Shown here: one piece after another, positions 49,901 through 59,521 of the stretch | Layout of the letters: every line of letters starts with the position of its first letter | How positions within the stretch are numbered: position 1 is the stretch's first letter | Source: Patella vulgata | Lineage: Eukaryota; Mollusca; Gastropoda; Patellidae | Assembly (NCBI RefSeq): GCF_932274485.2 | Contig: NC_065879.2 | Location: forward strand, 45,246,936 to 45,310,935 | Direction: 5' to 3' | Length of the DNA: 64,000 nt | Notes under the pieces: model-generated | What the model saw: only the letters and a program-made list of their open reading frames with translations | Databases searched by the model: none | Told to the model about the DNA's origin: nothing | Made by a program: the position numbers and the translations under genes

Positions 49901-52696
49901 ATACTAGCGGACATGAATACGTCACGAGGTCGATTTTCTACAGCACGAATGGGTAACATGATTTATGCATGTGGAGGTTCAAACGGATTGCAAGAATTGC
50001 GATCAGTGGAAGTTTATGATCCTGAAAAAGATCTCTGGTCGTTCGTGGCTCCAATGTCAAAGGATAGATCCTCACCAGGTATGGAGTCCCAATTTTGTTT
50101 GTTTTCTTCTCTTTATTTCTTGACGAATATTTTTGGAAATTTCAGGAATAGTTTATTTAGTATTAGTCTACTAATGTCTGCCGTCATTGTCTGCTGTCCA
50201 ATTGTCAATCTAACTTTGCTTGTGAACATTCTACACAATACAGGTTTTTGCGATTTTTTTCAAAATTTGCAGGGATTGTTCATTTGGTTGTAAGGAAAAT
50301 AGGGGGGCGATGGGGTGGATGGCTGAATGGTTAGCACATGCCAATCTAAACCTTTATAATTTTCTATCATTGTATTTTTGGATTTTTTTAGGTTGCGCTG
50401 TATTAAATGATAAATTATATTGTATTGGTGGTTGCATGGGACAGGACAGTATTGCTGGATGTGAAGTCTATGATCCTAAAAATGATAGTTGGTCTGATAT
50501 AGCATCCCTTCAAATAGGTAAATATATCAGGGATGGTCAAACCTGCACCGGTATCAGACTACCTAAACCTGCGATATAATGATACTACTTATAAGAGAAT
50601 TCGAATTATTTATAATTTGCATATATAGATGAGTGACCTTTATAAGTTTATATTCATTTTACATGTGACGTCACATATTGCAGTCTCGATCAGTGGCTCG
50701 ATAGCTTGTGCAATGTTTATACAACAAATGAATGAATACTGTCTAATTTTTTTGGTGTACGATAAACTTTTAAGTCAATACTGACCTAAGAAGGATTTAA
50801 ATTTTTCGTGCAAATTGAAAATGCCCTTAGAATGACAGTTAGTTTTTGAAATTATATGCAGTAAATGACTAATTATACATATCTTTTTGATTTAAAGCAC
50901 GATACCAGGCGTCTGTTAGAGCCTATCAGGGTAAATTATATGTAATGGGCGGTACCGATGGCTGGCATTGTCTGAAGTCTGTAGAAGTTTACGACACAGA
51001 AACAAATGAATGGAAGTTTATAGAATCTCTAAATGTGTCTAGACGCGGTGCTGGTGTTGAAAGCTATCAAGGTTTGTTATGAGCTTGGTTGGGTATATTT
51101 TCCTGCCGAGATTTTGATATAATTTTCTCTTGTATTTTGGGCGCAAGAAAATTCCTTTTTTTTTTTAGCCCATCAAGCCACTAAACACTAAATCACGCAT
51201 ACTATATCGCAACCAATTAAAATAACGTGCACCATTTGCATTTTTCTCTGAAATATCAAATTTCTGACAGCTTAATCTATGCTAATATGTGCTCAGATTG
51301 ATTATATAACATTTAATTAAGTAATTAAATAAGACCAATGCTAGATATTGTCCCAGCTTGGATTTAGTTGGATTTATAGCAAGCATACCAATACATTTCT
51401 GGGGACAATAAAATGGCCGCTTACTACATTGCAAAGCAGCATAGATCGATTAAACTTTTTTGACTATGAAATTTACATTTCTATAGGGACTCATATTTTG
51501 GTAACATCACGGTACCTGAAAATAATAATTATATCGTACACGCAAAATCTTATTTTAATTCACGTGTTAAATGAACACTCGTACAGCTGTGGCGGCTTCT
51601 TTGATGATTATCCAATCAACAATCTTAATCTCCTTACCACTAGCTGGCACTAAGGTGCTAATTAATTGATGAGATTAACTGAGTTAATCTCACCAAAGTT
51701 ATAATATACACGCAGACTACTAATGTATAGATTGTTCTTCAGTATAACACTATCATGTGAATATTATGCCGTATGTGTTGTGGATGTTTCGTTAAGAAAA
51801 GAGTGCATTTACTACGATTTTCAACGTCAGCACCCTTGAAATCCAAAATAAAAAACATATTAAACAACAAAATAGCAAATAAATTGCGGAAATAGTCGGA
51901 TCAAATTTTTACTATGATTTTCATCTTCAGCACCCCTGAAAACCCATGGAAAGATATATTCAACGACAAAACGGCAAATAAATGGCCTGGTTGCTATGGG
52001 ATTTTGTTTTGGAACATACCAAATCTTTGACTTGCTTTTTCTCAAAACTTACTTTTGTGAGTTGGGTAGCTTCTAATGGACACAGCTCAGTCAATTTTTG
52101 CCCAATTCAAACAAACTGTACATCAAATTGAAGGTAATGAGTTGGAGAATGTAAAAATAACAATAACTCAATTTTCAAAATTTCCTCATTGTGACTCAGT
52201 ATGCTATGAGGGGTCACATATGTTAAATGCTCATGTGGAAATCTGTTTAACGGTTTCATTGGTATGGGAAGTGACCTTGGTTCAAGGGTAATGTGGCACC
52301 TGTGAAACCCGTCATCACTGCATCTCAGTTCCAGTTATTTTTAATATTTCAGGTAAACTGTTTGTGATTGGTGGAAATGATGGCGTAACCTCCCTAAAAT
52401 CTACAGAAGTACTGGATGTAGAGAATGCAGTCTGGAAATTTGGTCCTGCCTTGACATCTCCACGTTCGAATGCAGGATCTGCCGTTCACGGTAAACGACT
52501 CTTTGCTGTTGGAGGTTTTAACGGCAAGAAATTCTTGGACACTATGGAATACTTGGATGATACGCAAGAATGGTCACATTACGCACCAGTACCAAAAATA
52601 AGAAACTCAAACTCATTAGAGAGCGTACACAGTGAGGACTCCGCCTTGGTCAAATGTGATGCAACTTCTTCTGTGATGGATGATCCCATTCACTGA
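40606..52696 (+). CDS. IVNS1ABP: IVNS1ABP-like BTB-BACK-Kelch protein, complete coding region in 11 exons
   Basis: Coding exons: 40606-40910, 41700-41824, 44005-44133, 45596-45714, 46250-46366, 47550-47706, 48088-48324, 49833-50078, 50392-50517, 50898-51071, 52353-52696. All introns are GT-AG, the phases agree throughout, and the sum is 2079 nt (692 residues plus stop; human IVNS1ABP is about 640). Residues ~20-135 are a BTB domain (FCDVTLVVGQHDVPAH, SCSPYLFDLF), ~140-235 a BACK-like region, ~236-380 a polar linker, and ~380-660 six kelch repeats, each with a GG pair and a Trp about 20 residues later. The linker motif EWKIIAFKE followed by DNTYISISIFNG matches the family-specific EWKIVASEK...NNTYLCLAVLDG of vertebrate IVNS1ABP, which separates it from other KLHL proteins. 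Family knowledge: a cullin-3 adaptor-like, actin-associated and RNA-processing-related protein of nucleus and cytoplasm. The tail after kelch 6 is about 30 residues longer than in human. The start ATG lies 17 nt into its exon and gives the usual N-terminal length. Confidence 0.95.
41385..41582 (+). mobile_element. SINE-2 in IVNS1ABP intron 1
   Basis: TCATCATTGAGTTAAGTGGC, GGTTCTCTGGTTTCCTACCA and CGTAATGACCTAGTTTGTG match SINE-2; the A-box part is lost. Confidence 0.6.
41700..41824 (+). CDS. IVNS1ABP: IVNS1ABP coding exon 2 (end of BTB, start of BACK)
   Basis: Acceptor ATCTTCCAG; encodes MVIPAEEVKSVYGTARKLKM, the last BTB helix region, aligned with human VYSAAKKLKM. Ends in phase 1 before GTATTT, a weak but usable donor. 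Confidence 0.92.
42139..42539 (+). mobile_element. MITE M1, copy 3, in IVNS1ABP intron 2
   Basis: TTAAACATACATTATGCAAG to CCCATAATGTATCTTTAA, with the usual middle (GACCATAATCAACTCTAG). About 400 bp. Confidence 0.75.
43200..43917 (+). mobile_element. Degraded TRE-B in intron 2, split by a SINE
   Basis: B-monomer remnants (TATATGCATTATTTAAATTA, GTGAAACAAAGAAGCC) on both sides of the SINE at 43438-43756, and a worn 3' end (GTCCGGCAACCTATCTTTC). Confidence 0.6.
43438..43756 (+). mobile_element. SINE-1 in IVNS1ABP intron 2
   Basis: GGTGGGTAAGGCGCTGGCTC, GGTGTTTGATCCCTG, CTTGTCAGTAATGCAGGACG and AACCCCATTTCATTTCAT. A short internal deletion removes the GAAAAATCGAGGTCC part. Confidence 0.8.
44005..44133 (+). 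CDS. IVNS1ABP: IVNS1ABP coding exon 3 (BACK)
   Basis: Acceptor TTTATTTCCAG, donor GTAAGT. Encodes IRSYAQDVEMKKKVDEYIK and the helices of the BACK domain up to LQVEVVG. Phase 1 at both ends. Confidence 0.92.
44262..45290. mobile_element. hAT-type element (1029 bp) in IVNS1ABP intron 3
   Basis: Ends TAGAGCTGGACGATAT and ATATCGCCCAGCTCTA; flanked by TTTTATTT (44254-44261 and 45291-45298). No transposase. The ends resemble the common animal hAT type TAGAGCTGGGCGATAT. Confidence 0.85.
45596..45714 (+). CDS. IVNS1ABP: IVNS1ABP coding exon 4 (BACK)
   Basis: Acceptor GATATTTTAG, donor GTAAGT. Encodes ADEDLLDSSQQSHLFELLL and WVKEHQNTKKFKLERLIEQ, the BACK tryptophan helix. Ends in phase 0. Confidence 0.92.
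46250..46366 (+). CDS. IVNS1ABP: IVNS1ABP coding exon 5 (end of BACK, linker)
   Basis: Acceptor GTTTATTTCAG, donor GTAAGG. Encodes SNVLYLTRDNTLQDC and a charged stretch ending KLKRKQ. Phase 0 at both ends, so skipping this exon would keep the frame. Confidence 0.9.
47160..47192 (-). mobile_element. SINE-1 tail fragment, inverted, in intron 5
   Basis: TGAAATGAAATGGGGTTTAA and CGTCCTACTG are the complement of the SINE-1 3' end. Confidence 0.6.
47550..47706 (+). CDS. IVNS1ABP: IVNS1ABP coding exon 6 (polar linker)
   Basis: Acceptor GAATTTCAG. The first part is a low-conservation Asn/Lys-rich linker (NQNKNGRTSETNNNQ); the end, EREWKIIAFKETA, is the IVNS1ABP signature just before the kelch region. 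Ends in phase 1 before GTATTA. The acceptor choice is the least certain of the model because the neighbouring residues are poorly conserved. Confidence 0.87.
48088..48324 (+). CDS. IVNS1ABP: IVNS1ABP coding exon 7 (linker to kelch 1)
   Basis: Acceptor ATTTTCAG, donor GTAAGT. Encodes DNTYISISIFNGCLTTISLH, then a Ser/Pro-rich segment (RQSPSNSISDTPDSPVHS) like the RNSPQSSPTSTPK segment of human, then the first strand of kelch 1 ending ILIASG. Confidence 0.93.
48836..48950 (+). repeat. Repeat E, partial copy 3, in intron 7
   Basis: AATCTGATTAAAATACACAT, CTTTCGATGACCTTCACTAC and GGAGATATGACCGGTTGTT match the first third of the repeat at 4050. Confidence 0.5.
49041..49803 (+). mobile_element. TRE-A in IVNS1ABP intron 7, disrupted
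   Basis: Starts TTTTTATACGCCCACATTG; A-monomer pieces to about 49408; the worn 3' end GGGCATATGTTTCGTTACC plus TGGCAGCCTAC lies just before exon 8. The middle (about 49408-49740) is a different repeat that also occurs at 51297-51440. Confidence 0.65.
49408..49560 (+). repeat. Dispersed repeat F, copy 1 (intron 7)
   Basis: GATTATATAACATTTAATTA, GACCAATGCTAGATATTGTC and CCAGCTTGGATT recur at 51297-51440 in intron 10. Ends undefined. Confidence 0.6.
49833..50078 (+). CDS. IVNS1ABP: IVNS1ABP coding exon 8 (kelch 1-3)
   Basis: Acceptor TTATCTTCAG, donor GTATGG. Encodes GYDRGECMKSTECFDIESN, all of kelch 2 (ACGGSNGLQELRSVEVYD) and the start of kelch 3. Confidence 0.94.
50313..50345 (+). mobile_element. 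SINE-2 head fragment in intron 8
   Basis: GGATGGCTGAATGGTTAGCA matches the SINE-2 A-box region. Only about 33 bp, 47 bp before exon 9. Confidence 0.4.
50392..50517 (+). CDS. IVNS1ABP: IVNS1ABP coding exon 9 (kelch 3)
   Basis: Acceptor GATTTTTTTAG, donor GTAAAT. Encodes CAVLNDKLYCIGGCMGQDS and VYDPKNDSWSDIASLQI. A short SINE-head fragment lies about 50 bp upstream of the acceptor. Confidence 0.93.
50898..51071 (+). CDS. IVNS1ABP: IVNS1ABP coding exon 10 (kelch 4)
   Basis: Acceptor TTTGATTTAAAG, donor GTTTGT. Encodes RYQASVRAYQGKLYVMGG through SRRGAGVESYQ, matching human RRHQSAVCELGGYLYIIGG and ARRGAGVAVLNG. Confidence 0.94.
51297..51440 (+). repeat. Dispersed repeat F, copy 2 (intron 10)
   Basis: Same landmarks as the intron 7 copy, plus AAAATGGCCGCTTACTACAT against AAAATGACCGCTTATTACAT. 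Confidence 0.6.
52353..52696 (+). CDS. IVNS1ABP: IVNS1ABP coding exon 11 (kelch 5-6, tail, stop)
   Basis: Acceptor TTAATATTTCAG. Encodes GKLFVIGGNDGVTSLKSTEV, SPRSNAGSAVHGKRLFAVGG and YLDDTQEWSHYAP. A polar tail of about 30 residues with an acidic/Ser character then runs to the TGA; human ends soon after the corresponding WSPYTK. Confidence 0.94.
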
Positions 52697-52820
52697 TTGT
52701 TTAAAAAAGAGGGTTTGTGTTTTGTTTACTAAGTTCTAGATGAGAAATGCCCAAAAGATATGTTTGTGTTTATTTATATATTGTTATTTTTTATTACTCA
52801 CTTCAATATCGTAAAATAAT

Positions 52821-52998
52821 AATAAAAAAAAAATTATGTAGTGCCCCCCTTATTTTTTGTAAGGGTCAATCTGTGGTTATATAATATGTCTTGGACTGAT
52901 TTGAAATCTGAACATTGATTTACCCAAGTTTTATTGGGAAATATTTGAGTTAAAAAATGGGTAAATGTTTGTCCTGAAGTAATGGAAAGTGAAATAAA
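52821..52998 (+). promoter_or_regulatory. Candidate polyadenylation signals of IVNS1ABP
   Basis: AATAAA occurs at 52821 (about 125 bp after the stop, followed by an A-run that could itself be genomic) and at 52993, followed within 30 bp by a T-rich stretch. Either could end the transcript. A longer 3' UTR cannot be excluded, because the next 2.5 kb is uniformly AT-rich with more AATAAA motifs, for example near 55560. Confidence 0.4.
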
Positions 52999-52999
52999 T

Positions 53000-55900
53000 G
53001 GTTTGATATTTGACATGTTGCTTTTATATAGGTCAACTTAGAGTTTGTGATTTGGTTAAAAATAAAAAAAATCATATTCATAATCTGGTGTTAGTTCATT
53101 GCCCAATTTCAAAGACTGGTCAGGGCATCAAATGTTTGAGAAATTCATCCAAGTTTTATGTTTTAGTAAGATTTAGTAGTGAATAGTGATGTTAACCAGA
53201 ATTGTAGTTTAGAAACAATATAGTCTTGCATCTCTCCAGCCCAGCCCAGATTGTCTTTGCATTTACACAGAGTATTAATCTGGACGAAATAGTGCAAATT
53301 TTGTATACAAATTTAGGCAGGGGCGAATAATTTTTTGGGAAAAAAAAAATTTATTGGGGATCAAAAATCTGAATGATTCCACATGTTTCATAGAAATTGG
53401 TTCTTCTTCTAGAAATGTGAACTGCGATTGTAAATTGAAATATGACATAAAATTTACTTATATTTATCATTTTCATAAGAGCACTTAATACAAAATTTAA
53501 TTGAGTATTTTGTGTTTAATATTGCACAGATCTGTGTTGTGTTTTACTGAATTCAGGAATTATATTTTCCATAAGTATCTGATGCCAATAGATAAAACAG
53601 TTCTAATATCGTGCTTAAACATAAAGAGGCATTAGGGCTTTGGAGTACATTGGTGGGCATGCAAATTTGATTGCAAAGTTTAATAGATCTGATAATCCAC
53701 CGCTTATGTGGAAACGTTTTAGGATTCCATATGAGTCATATTTTCTAGCCTGTTTCGGTTTTTTAAGATTTAACTAGCACTATGGAATAATTCTTGGATC
53801 TAAATAGGCTAATTCTTTGATTTTTGATAATTAGATGAGGGTTATTTTAAATTTGAAATTTATATGTTCTTGTTTAGTTACCAATGTCTCTTTATGTTAA
53901 CAATTCAGAATGTTTTGTATTGCAAAATATATATATACTCATATTTTGTTTGAATGTGCAAAATAACAGTATAATGCAAATGAACAAAATTCCAGTTCTA
54001 GTCTATTTGAACCTTAAACTTTTTAACTTTTAATGAAAAACTTGGATAGGTTTCTGATCTCAGAAATGTTTGTAATTATGTATATATATTTTGTGTTTAT
54101 TTTACTGCCATTTATAACAAATATATAATTATTTTCTTTTTTCTTTTCCAATGAAATGATATCAAATCTATTTTTCTCCTATTGTATATATTTTCAAAGA
54201 ATTTTTGATTGGTAGTATATGTATACTTTTATACACCTATATTCATTGTGTACATACAGGTTTTGATCATCCAAATTAGTTATGAAAAAAGAAAAAGTAT
54301 AAAAACTTAGTGCTATTACTATAATTAATTTTTGGGGCATTCATCGTTGGGTTGATTCATGTCGTATTTTCGGAAATCATGACTGAACTATTTGGGGAGT
54401 TTTCAAACACTTTCCTTCAAGTTACAGAACATATACCGTTTTATCGATGGCATATTTGTCCCCAGTAACAACTATGGCAATCAGGGGTTTTGAACGCATT
54501 CTGGTCGAATGTCAAAAAAAAATTAACAGTTTTACCGATTAATCTTGTGCAGTAAATTAATGCGTTAGCGACTAAGGTCTTTGAAAGTATTTCGCATATG
54601 ATTTTCCTAAATCTCCAAAAATATGACATCGAACGTCAAATATGACAATATATATATGACGATTGCATTTATTTTTAAGAGTAGGAGTTAGGTTACCACT
54701 AAGTGTTGTTTACTTGATCTAGTGCATTTTGGAATATAATAGGTAAAGTACATGCAATTGGTAGTATCTTCTGTTTTCTAACATTTTTGGTTTACTTAAA
54801 ACATTGACTGATTAAATTTTGAATGTAGCAATATGGCCAGCTAGCAAAATATTGGAACTGGCAGATCTGGTTTGTTTAAAGAATTTAAAATAAAGGGTCC
54901 ATATAAGGATCATGAATTTATAGGTTTAGGATCTCTTTCAAAAATGTGATAAAAAGCCATTTAAACCTCCCATTTTCAAAACTTTTTTTTTCGCAAATGA
55001 ACATTGTACTAAACTATTGATATTTAATTTAATTATTTTGGCAAAGATAGTTTCTGCAAAAATGCCAATTTTTAACCCCATTAATTGTGCTTAAAAAAAA
55101 AAGCTTTTAAATTGAGGCACATGCCTGAATAGACTTTAACCTAACAGAGTTAAATTAGGATATTTTATAAATAAATTTAATTAAGGCACCAGCCTGAATC
55201 TACTTTAATCTAACAGGGTTATATTAGGATATATTATGGATTAAGCAAATAATGATAAAATAAACTATTTATTTTTCATAAATATTCCATTTTCATTTCC
55301 CAATTAATTTTTTTTTTGTTACTATAATTATTTGGCTGTACTCTTCCTCTCCTAATTATTTTAATCATTTCCATATCAATCAGAGTGGACTTTAAACAAC
55401 CTTTTCACACACTGTTATATTGTCATCAAAAATAGAGAATTTATATTTCTTTTTCCTATCACATGGAACAGATTTTCTTTGATTTTCAAATTTATATTGA
55501 ATTCAATTGTTTAGTTTGTATTTTCCTATTTTTTTTTCTTTTCATATGACAACATACAGAATAAAATGTCTTCTCATTCAAAGTTACGTTGTTTTTTTTT
55601 TGTCATTCTGAATGTGTTAATATGAAGCACAGTGTCCACCATTGATAAAACATGTCCACCAAACATGACGAAATTCATGATTTATGAACCAATGTCCTCC
55701 AAGTGTGACAACTTCATGAAAGCGTTTGTGTTTGAAAAGTTTGACCTTTTAGTCCACCAAGATGATAAAGAACCAGTGGCTGTAAATATTTGGAAATACT
55801 GTTCTTCGTTCGGTTTGTCGAAGTGAATCATAATAGGTCATTTCGTTTGGCTAGAAATTTGATCAGGCATCCGAGGACGCATTGCAGTAGTTGCCACATT

Positions 55901-56424
55901 TAGTAGACGCTGGCCTTCAGATGAAGCAGATGCTAGTCTTGGGCAGAGAAGAATTACTGGCCAAGAATAACAATGGGATTTTTCAAACATGGTTCACTTT
56001 TGTTATGGGTGTATGCCTGTGAGATCGACGAGGAATGTGTTTTGTCATTCAGATGGACAAAATGCTCTAGATTAAGTTTTTAAATATTTATCCTAAAGTT
56101 CAGTATCCAAAAGAAGATTTTGCAAGGAAGAGAAAAGCTATAGGGATTTTAATGGATCCCCAAAGGTACGCCATGCCCCCACCCACATGCGGGGCCATGG
56201 ACCAGCTGCAACCTTTTAAATTCCATCTTCCATTATATCAATGCCGCGACCATTAAACTTTATTATACATAGGGGTTTAAGGTTCCACTTCTGCACTGAC
56301 TGGGCTAATAAAGTCGGGAAGACTTGAGATTTCATCACTAGTTGATGTATAACGTCTAATGACATCGAAATTTCATGATAGGTTTGTCAACCCCCTTCAG
56401 ACAATCTTGGGCGTGTTATAAAGA
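53000..56424. other. AT-rich 3' flank and intergenic sequence
   Basis: Poly(T)/poly(A)-rich, no exon, no clear transposon. Part may belong to a long 3' UTR of the Kelch gene. A tandem pair of about 60 bp (GCACCAGCCTGAATCTACTT against GCACATGCCTGAATAGACTT) lies at 55115-55235. Confidence 0.4.
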
Positions 56425-56821
56425 TTAAACGTAATTATGCAAGAGCTAAATCTGCCTATTACAGGTCTTTCTTTAGACCTGAAATGTTTTCTACATTATT
56501 AATTAGACATTAATTAACTGACCCAGGCCATAATCGACTCTAGGTGGCATCGGATTTATCCGATATTAAATAGATTAGAACGGTTCAGACATATTTCGAT
56601 TTAATCTAAATATGGAGGAGCGAGACTTGGCTTCGAACAACCAGTACGGTGGTTGAAATTATTGCACACGTCTTGTCAAACCTTCAAAGGCTAATATCTT
56701 CGCTCACAATAGAGTAATATGAATTAAATTTTCAAATTATTCATTTTACATTATCTATTTTTGAACTATTATAGCAAGAATGGCTAGCTCTTTATCTAAA
56801 TCTTACATAATGCATCTTTAA
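56425..56821 (+). mobile_element. MITE M1, copy 4, most complete
   Basis: TTAAACGTAATTATGCAAGA at the left, CTTACATAATGCATCTTTAA at the right; the imperfect inverted ends define the family. 397 bp. Confidence 0.8.
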
Positions 56822-57113
56822 GTTCAAAATTTTCAAAAATGGCCAAGAAATGATAATGAATTAACTGTTAAACGAGCCAATTCTTTAATCCGTGGCACCT
56901 AGAAATAGAAAAAGTGGGTCGCAATGCATATAATAATATATAGTTTAAACTTATTTTATTGCATCGACATATCATTGTACAATACAAAAGGATTAAACAA
57001 AAGTTCTAACAACTTATAAACGTCTTCTCCTTGAAAAAAAAAAATTAATTGATGAGAATATTTCATATGATAGATACGAAGTTATATTCATTTCATTGAA
57101 CTAATAATATATA

Positions 57114-57803
57114 CTCTTCAAAAAAGTAGGGGATATTCAGAAACAATACAAAACTGCGGTAATGCACTGCTGTTTTTATTAGAGGTAACAAGTGTGTTTT
57201 AATAACGGGCCAATTGCCACATGGGCGGCTTATCTGACGGCCCCATTTCACTCGCAAAGAGATGCACCGTCAAAAGTGAAAATGGACGTTTTTGATTTTT
57301 GTCTTGATAATGAGTAATTGCTCCACCAATCCCCAGACATTCAGCAATTCGTCGTGGCATGCTCCTAATCAACCATCCAATCACGATTTGGGGCAATCTG
57401 ACCCACTCCTCTTGTTGTGCCACGGCTAATTCTTGCAGTGTTGTCGGTTGACATTGACGTCGACGAACACGTCTCCCGATCAAATTAAACGTAACACACT
57501 AAAGCAAAGATACGCTAAACAGTAAATCTTATGCATGAACCGATAGGAAAGCAAACATGGATAGATAAACCAGCACGCGGCAGTTTTCATCAACCCTTCC
57601 TTGAAGTGTCAAATTTGACAATGAACCCCTCCCACATGTTTGGCGCTATTGAGTGTCGCATGTGCAGCTCAGTGGTTCTGTTGGGGCGATAAGTTCTTCA
57701 TCTGTGAACATACACTCAAAGCATGTCAAGTGTCCATGACTATTTATATCACAAACTGCATGGGTATTTGCATTTCAATATCCCCTACTTTTTTTTTAAA
57801 GAG
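57114..57803 (-). mobile_element. Tc1/mariner-type element, internally deleted
   Basis: Flanked by TA. Ends CTCTTCAAAAAAGTAGGGGA and the complement of CTCTTTAAAAAAAAAGTAGG; both continue GGATATT. A transposase C-terminus lies on the minus strand. 690 bp is about half the usual 1.3 kb. Confidence 0.85.
57199..57483 (-). pseudogene. Tc1/mariner transposase C-terminal fragment
   Basis: About 90 codons: GRRVRRRQCQPTTLQELAVA, QQEEWVRLPQ, LIRSMPRRIAECLGIGGAIT. This matches the C-terminal pattern of Tc1/mariner transposases (RRVRRR..P.TLQEL...EEW..IP...I..LI.SMPRR). The DDE core and DNA-binding domain are deleted, and the frame runs past the usual end (after ITHYQ) by about 35 codons. Confidence 0.8.
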
Positions 57804-59302
57804 TATAATATGAATGTATATACTGATTCACATTCAGTCGTTTCTATTTTTATTGTAATGTCTAATCATATTTGTTCGGTGAAATACAATAGCGTACCAA
57901 TTGAGTAGCATTCTTTGGCGTCTTGTTATTCCAGTCTACATTCTGCATTGGTAGTATTCTCCCCTAGGATATGTTTAGCATCGTTCATCGAGTCGCGTCA
58001 TTACAAATGACACCCAAAACCATTCTGGCACGCAATTCGTGTGCCAATTTCCAGGTAAGATAACAACACCCGTGTGGATTTAAATTGACCAATTAGTCGT
58101 GTTTGCAATGTCGAAGACTGTGCATGATAATGAGTTAAAAGACTTAGTTACGTTAAGTCAATGGTGAGAGAATTAGTAGTCACGCCCCTTAGTATATATC
58201 CCAGCACAGTAACTCTACAGCATCGCAGCCCCTGGATATTTTTTTTTTTATCTTGGAATAATGTATTTGTGGCGAGATACATTTGTCGAAATATGAAAGT
58301 AGTATTTTGTTTTTACTGTCACCAATTGTCCCAAATAATAAAAATATATAGTCGCGGTCTTTAAACTTACTTTAAGATTGTTTAAATTTAGATCAACCTG
58401 AATTTTATTTTTGTTGCTTTGTGCTTATTTACAAACTAAGTGATTAGAAACCAAGTATAATATGGTAGAATCCATCATAGCACAACAACAGGCGTTTTCC
58501 CACTATTCCAACCCATGAACAGCAACTTCAGGGTGGTCCAATATATAGCCTAACTATACAGACCAGAATTCCAGTCCACGGGGCTGCGTCGCGGGGTATG
58601 GTAAGTTCAAATATTTTGCCGCTCGCTGATTACCCACGCCGCCGTTTGTAAGCGGAATCTAGGTCAGGGCGATCGAACCAGAAATGTAATTTGGGCCTTA
58701 ATTGTATATTAAATAAAATACATAAACAACAATTTTTATATTAGATCACTGCCTTTTTTTAAAATCTATTTACATTTTCAAGGACACACATTATGATGAA
58801 TACAACTTAAAGGGCCTTTAGCTGAGTGGAATAAAACTGGTCGCACACATAATATTTACATCTCATCTGTGGGCTAAACATCTCATCTGCGGGCTGTGGG
58901 CTTTTATTCCCAATAAAGGTATTATTGAACAAAATCAACTATTCATTTGTTTCCACACAAGTTTTCAATATGCGCTGACATTTGTTACATTCTTATCTGT
59001 GCTACCTGCTTACGACAATCATACGCGCGAAATTTTATGATCCATGCGTACGTTTTGGTTACCTTGGTTATGGCTTAATCGTTCAGAATCGCACCCACTT
59101 GTAGCTTCGATTATTAAATCTTGAAAAGACCATCACTGAACGGAAAAGAAAAGTCTTAAACTGCTTCACATTTTCTGACCAAAACAGCGTTTGTTTACAT
59201 ATCTGCGAGGAATAATAATGCGGAAGTAGAGGGTAGAAGATATGAGTGAGGTGCAACTGGGGGTGGGGGGTTAACAATGCGATCTGCCCTGGAGACAAAA
59301 GT
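57804..59302. other. Intergenic, nothing recognised
   Basis: No exon or repeat family could be supported. Confidence 0.4.
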
Positions 59303-59494
59303 GGAGAACCTCGAAGACGTACTAGCACAAATGACGTCATATGTGTATTGCGGGTTAGGGGTAGGGTTAAGGTTAGCGCTAGCCTTGTTTGCATAACGAG
59401 ACCTTGACGAAATCTTCAGCCCTAACCCTTACCATAACTCACACTCCACATATGACATCATATGTGCTAGACCGTCTTCGATCTAGCGTTCTCC
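59303..59494. repeat. Foldback (palindromic) element, ~75-bp arms
   Basis: Left arm 59303-59375 (GGAGAACCTCGAAGACGTAC, TAGCACAAATGACGTCATAT, GGGTTAGGGGTAGGG) pairs with right arm 59420-59494 (CCCTAACCCTTACC, ATGACATCATATGTGCTAGA, GTTCTCC). Confidence 0.75.
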
Positions 59495-59521
59495 GACAAA
59501 AGTTGAAGCTATGAGCCATTG

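Noticed and set aside
49856-50293. Exon 8 read on through to a stop 215 bp later
   Set aside because: After the GTATGG donor the sequence loses all kelch similarity. The spliced form continues kelch 3 perfectly.
52076-52291. 71-codon plus-strand frame in the last Kelch intron
   Set aside because: No splice sites that fit the Kelch frame and no match to known families. The kelch repeats join correctly without it.
59083-59394. 103-codon minus-strand frame
   Set aside because: Overlaps the palindromic element; Thr/Leu-rich composition comes from GGGTTAGGG-type repeats.
59340-59420. GGGTTAGGG/CCCTAACCC as interstitial telomere repeat
   Set aside because: Only one or two imperfect units in each arm of a palindrome; not a telomeric array.
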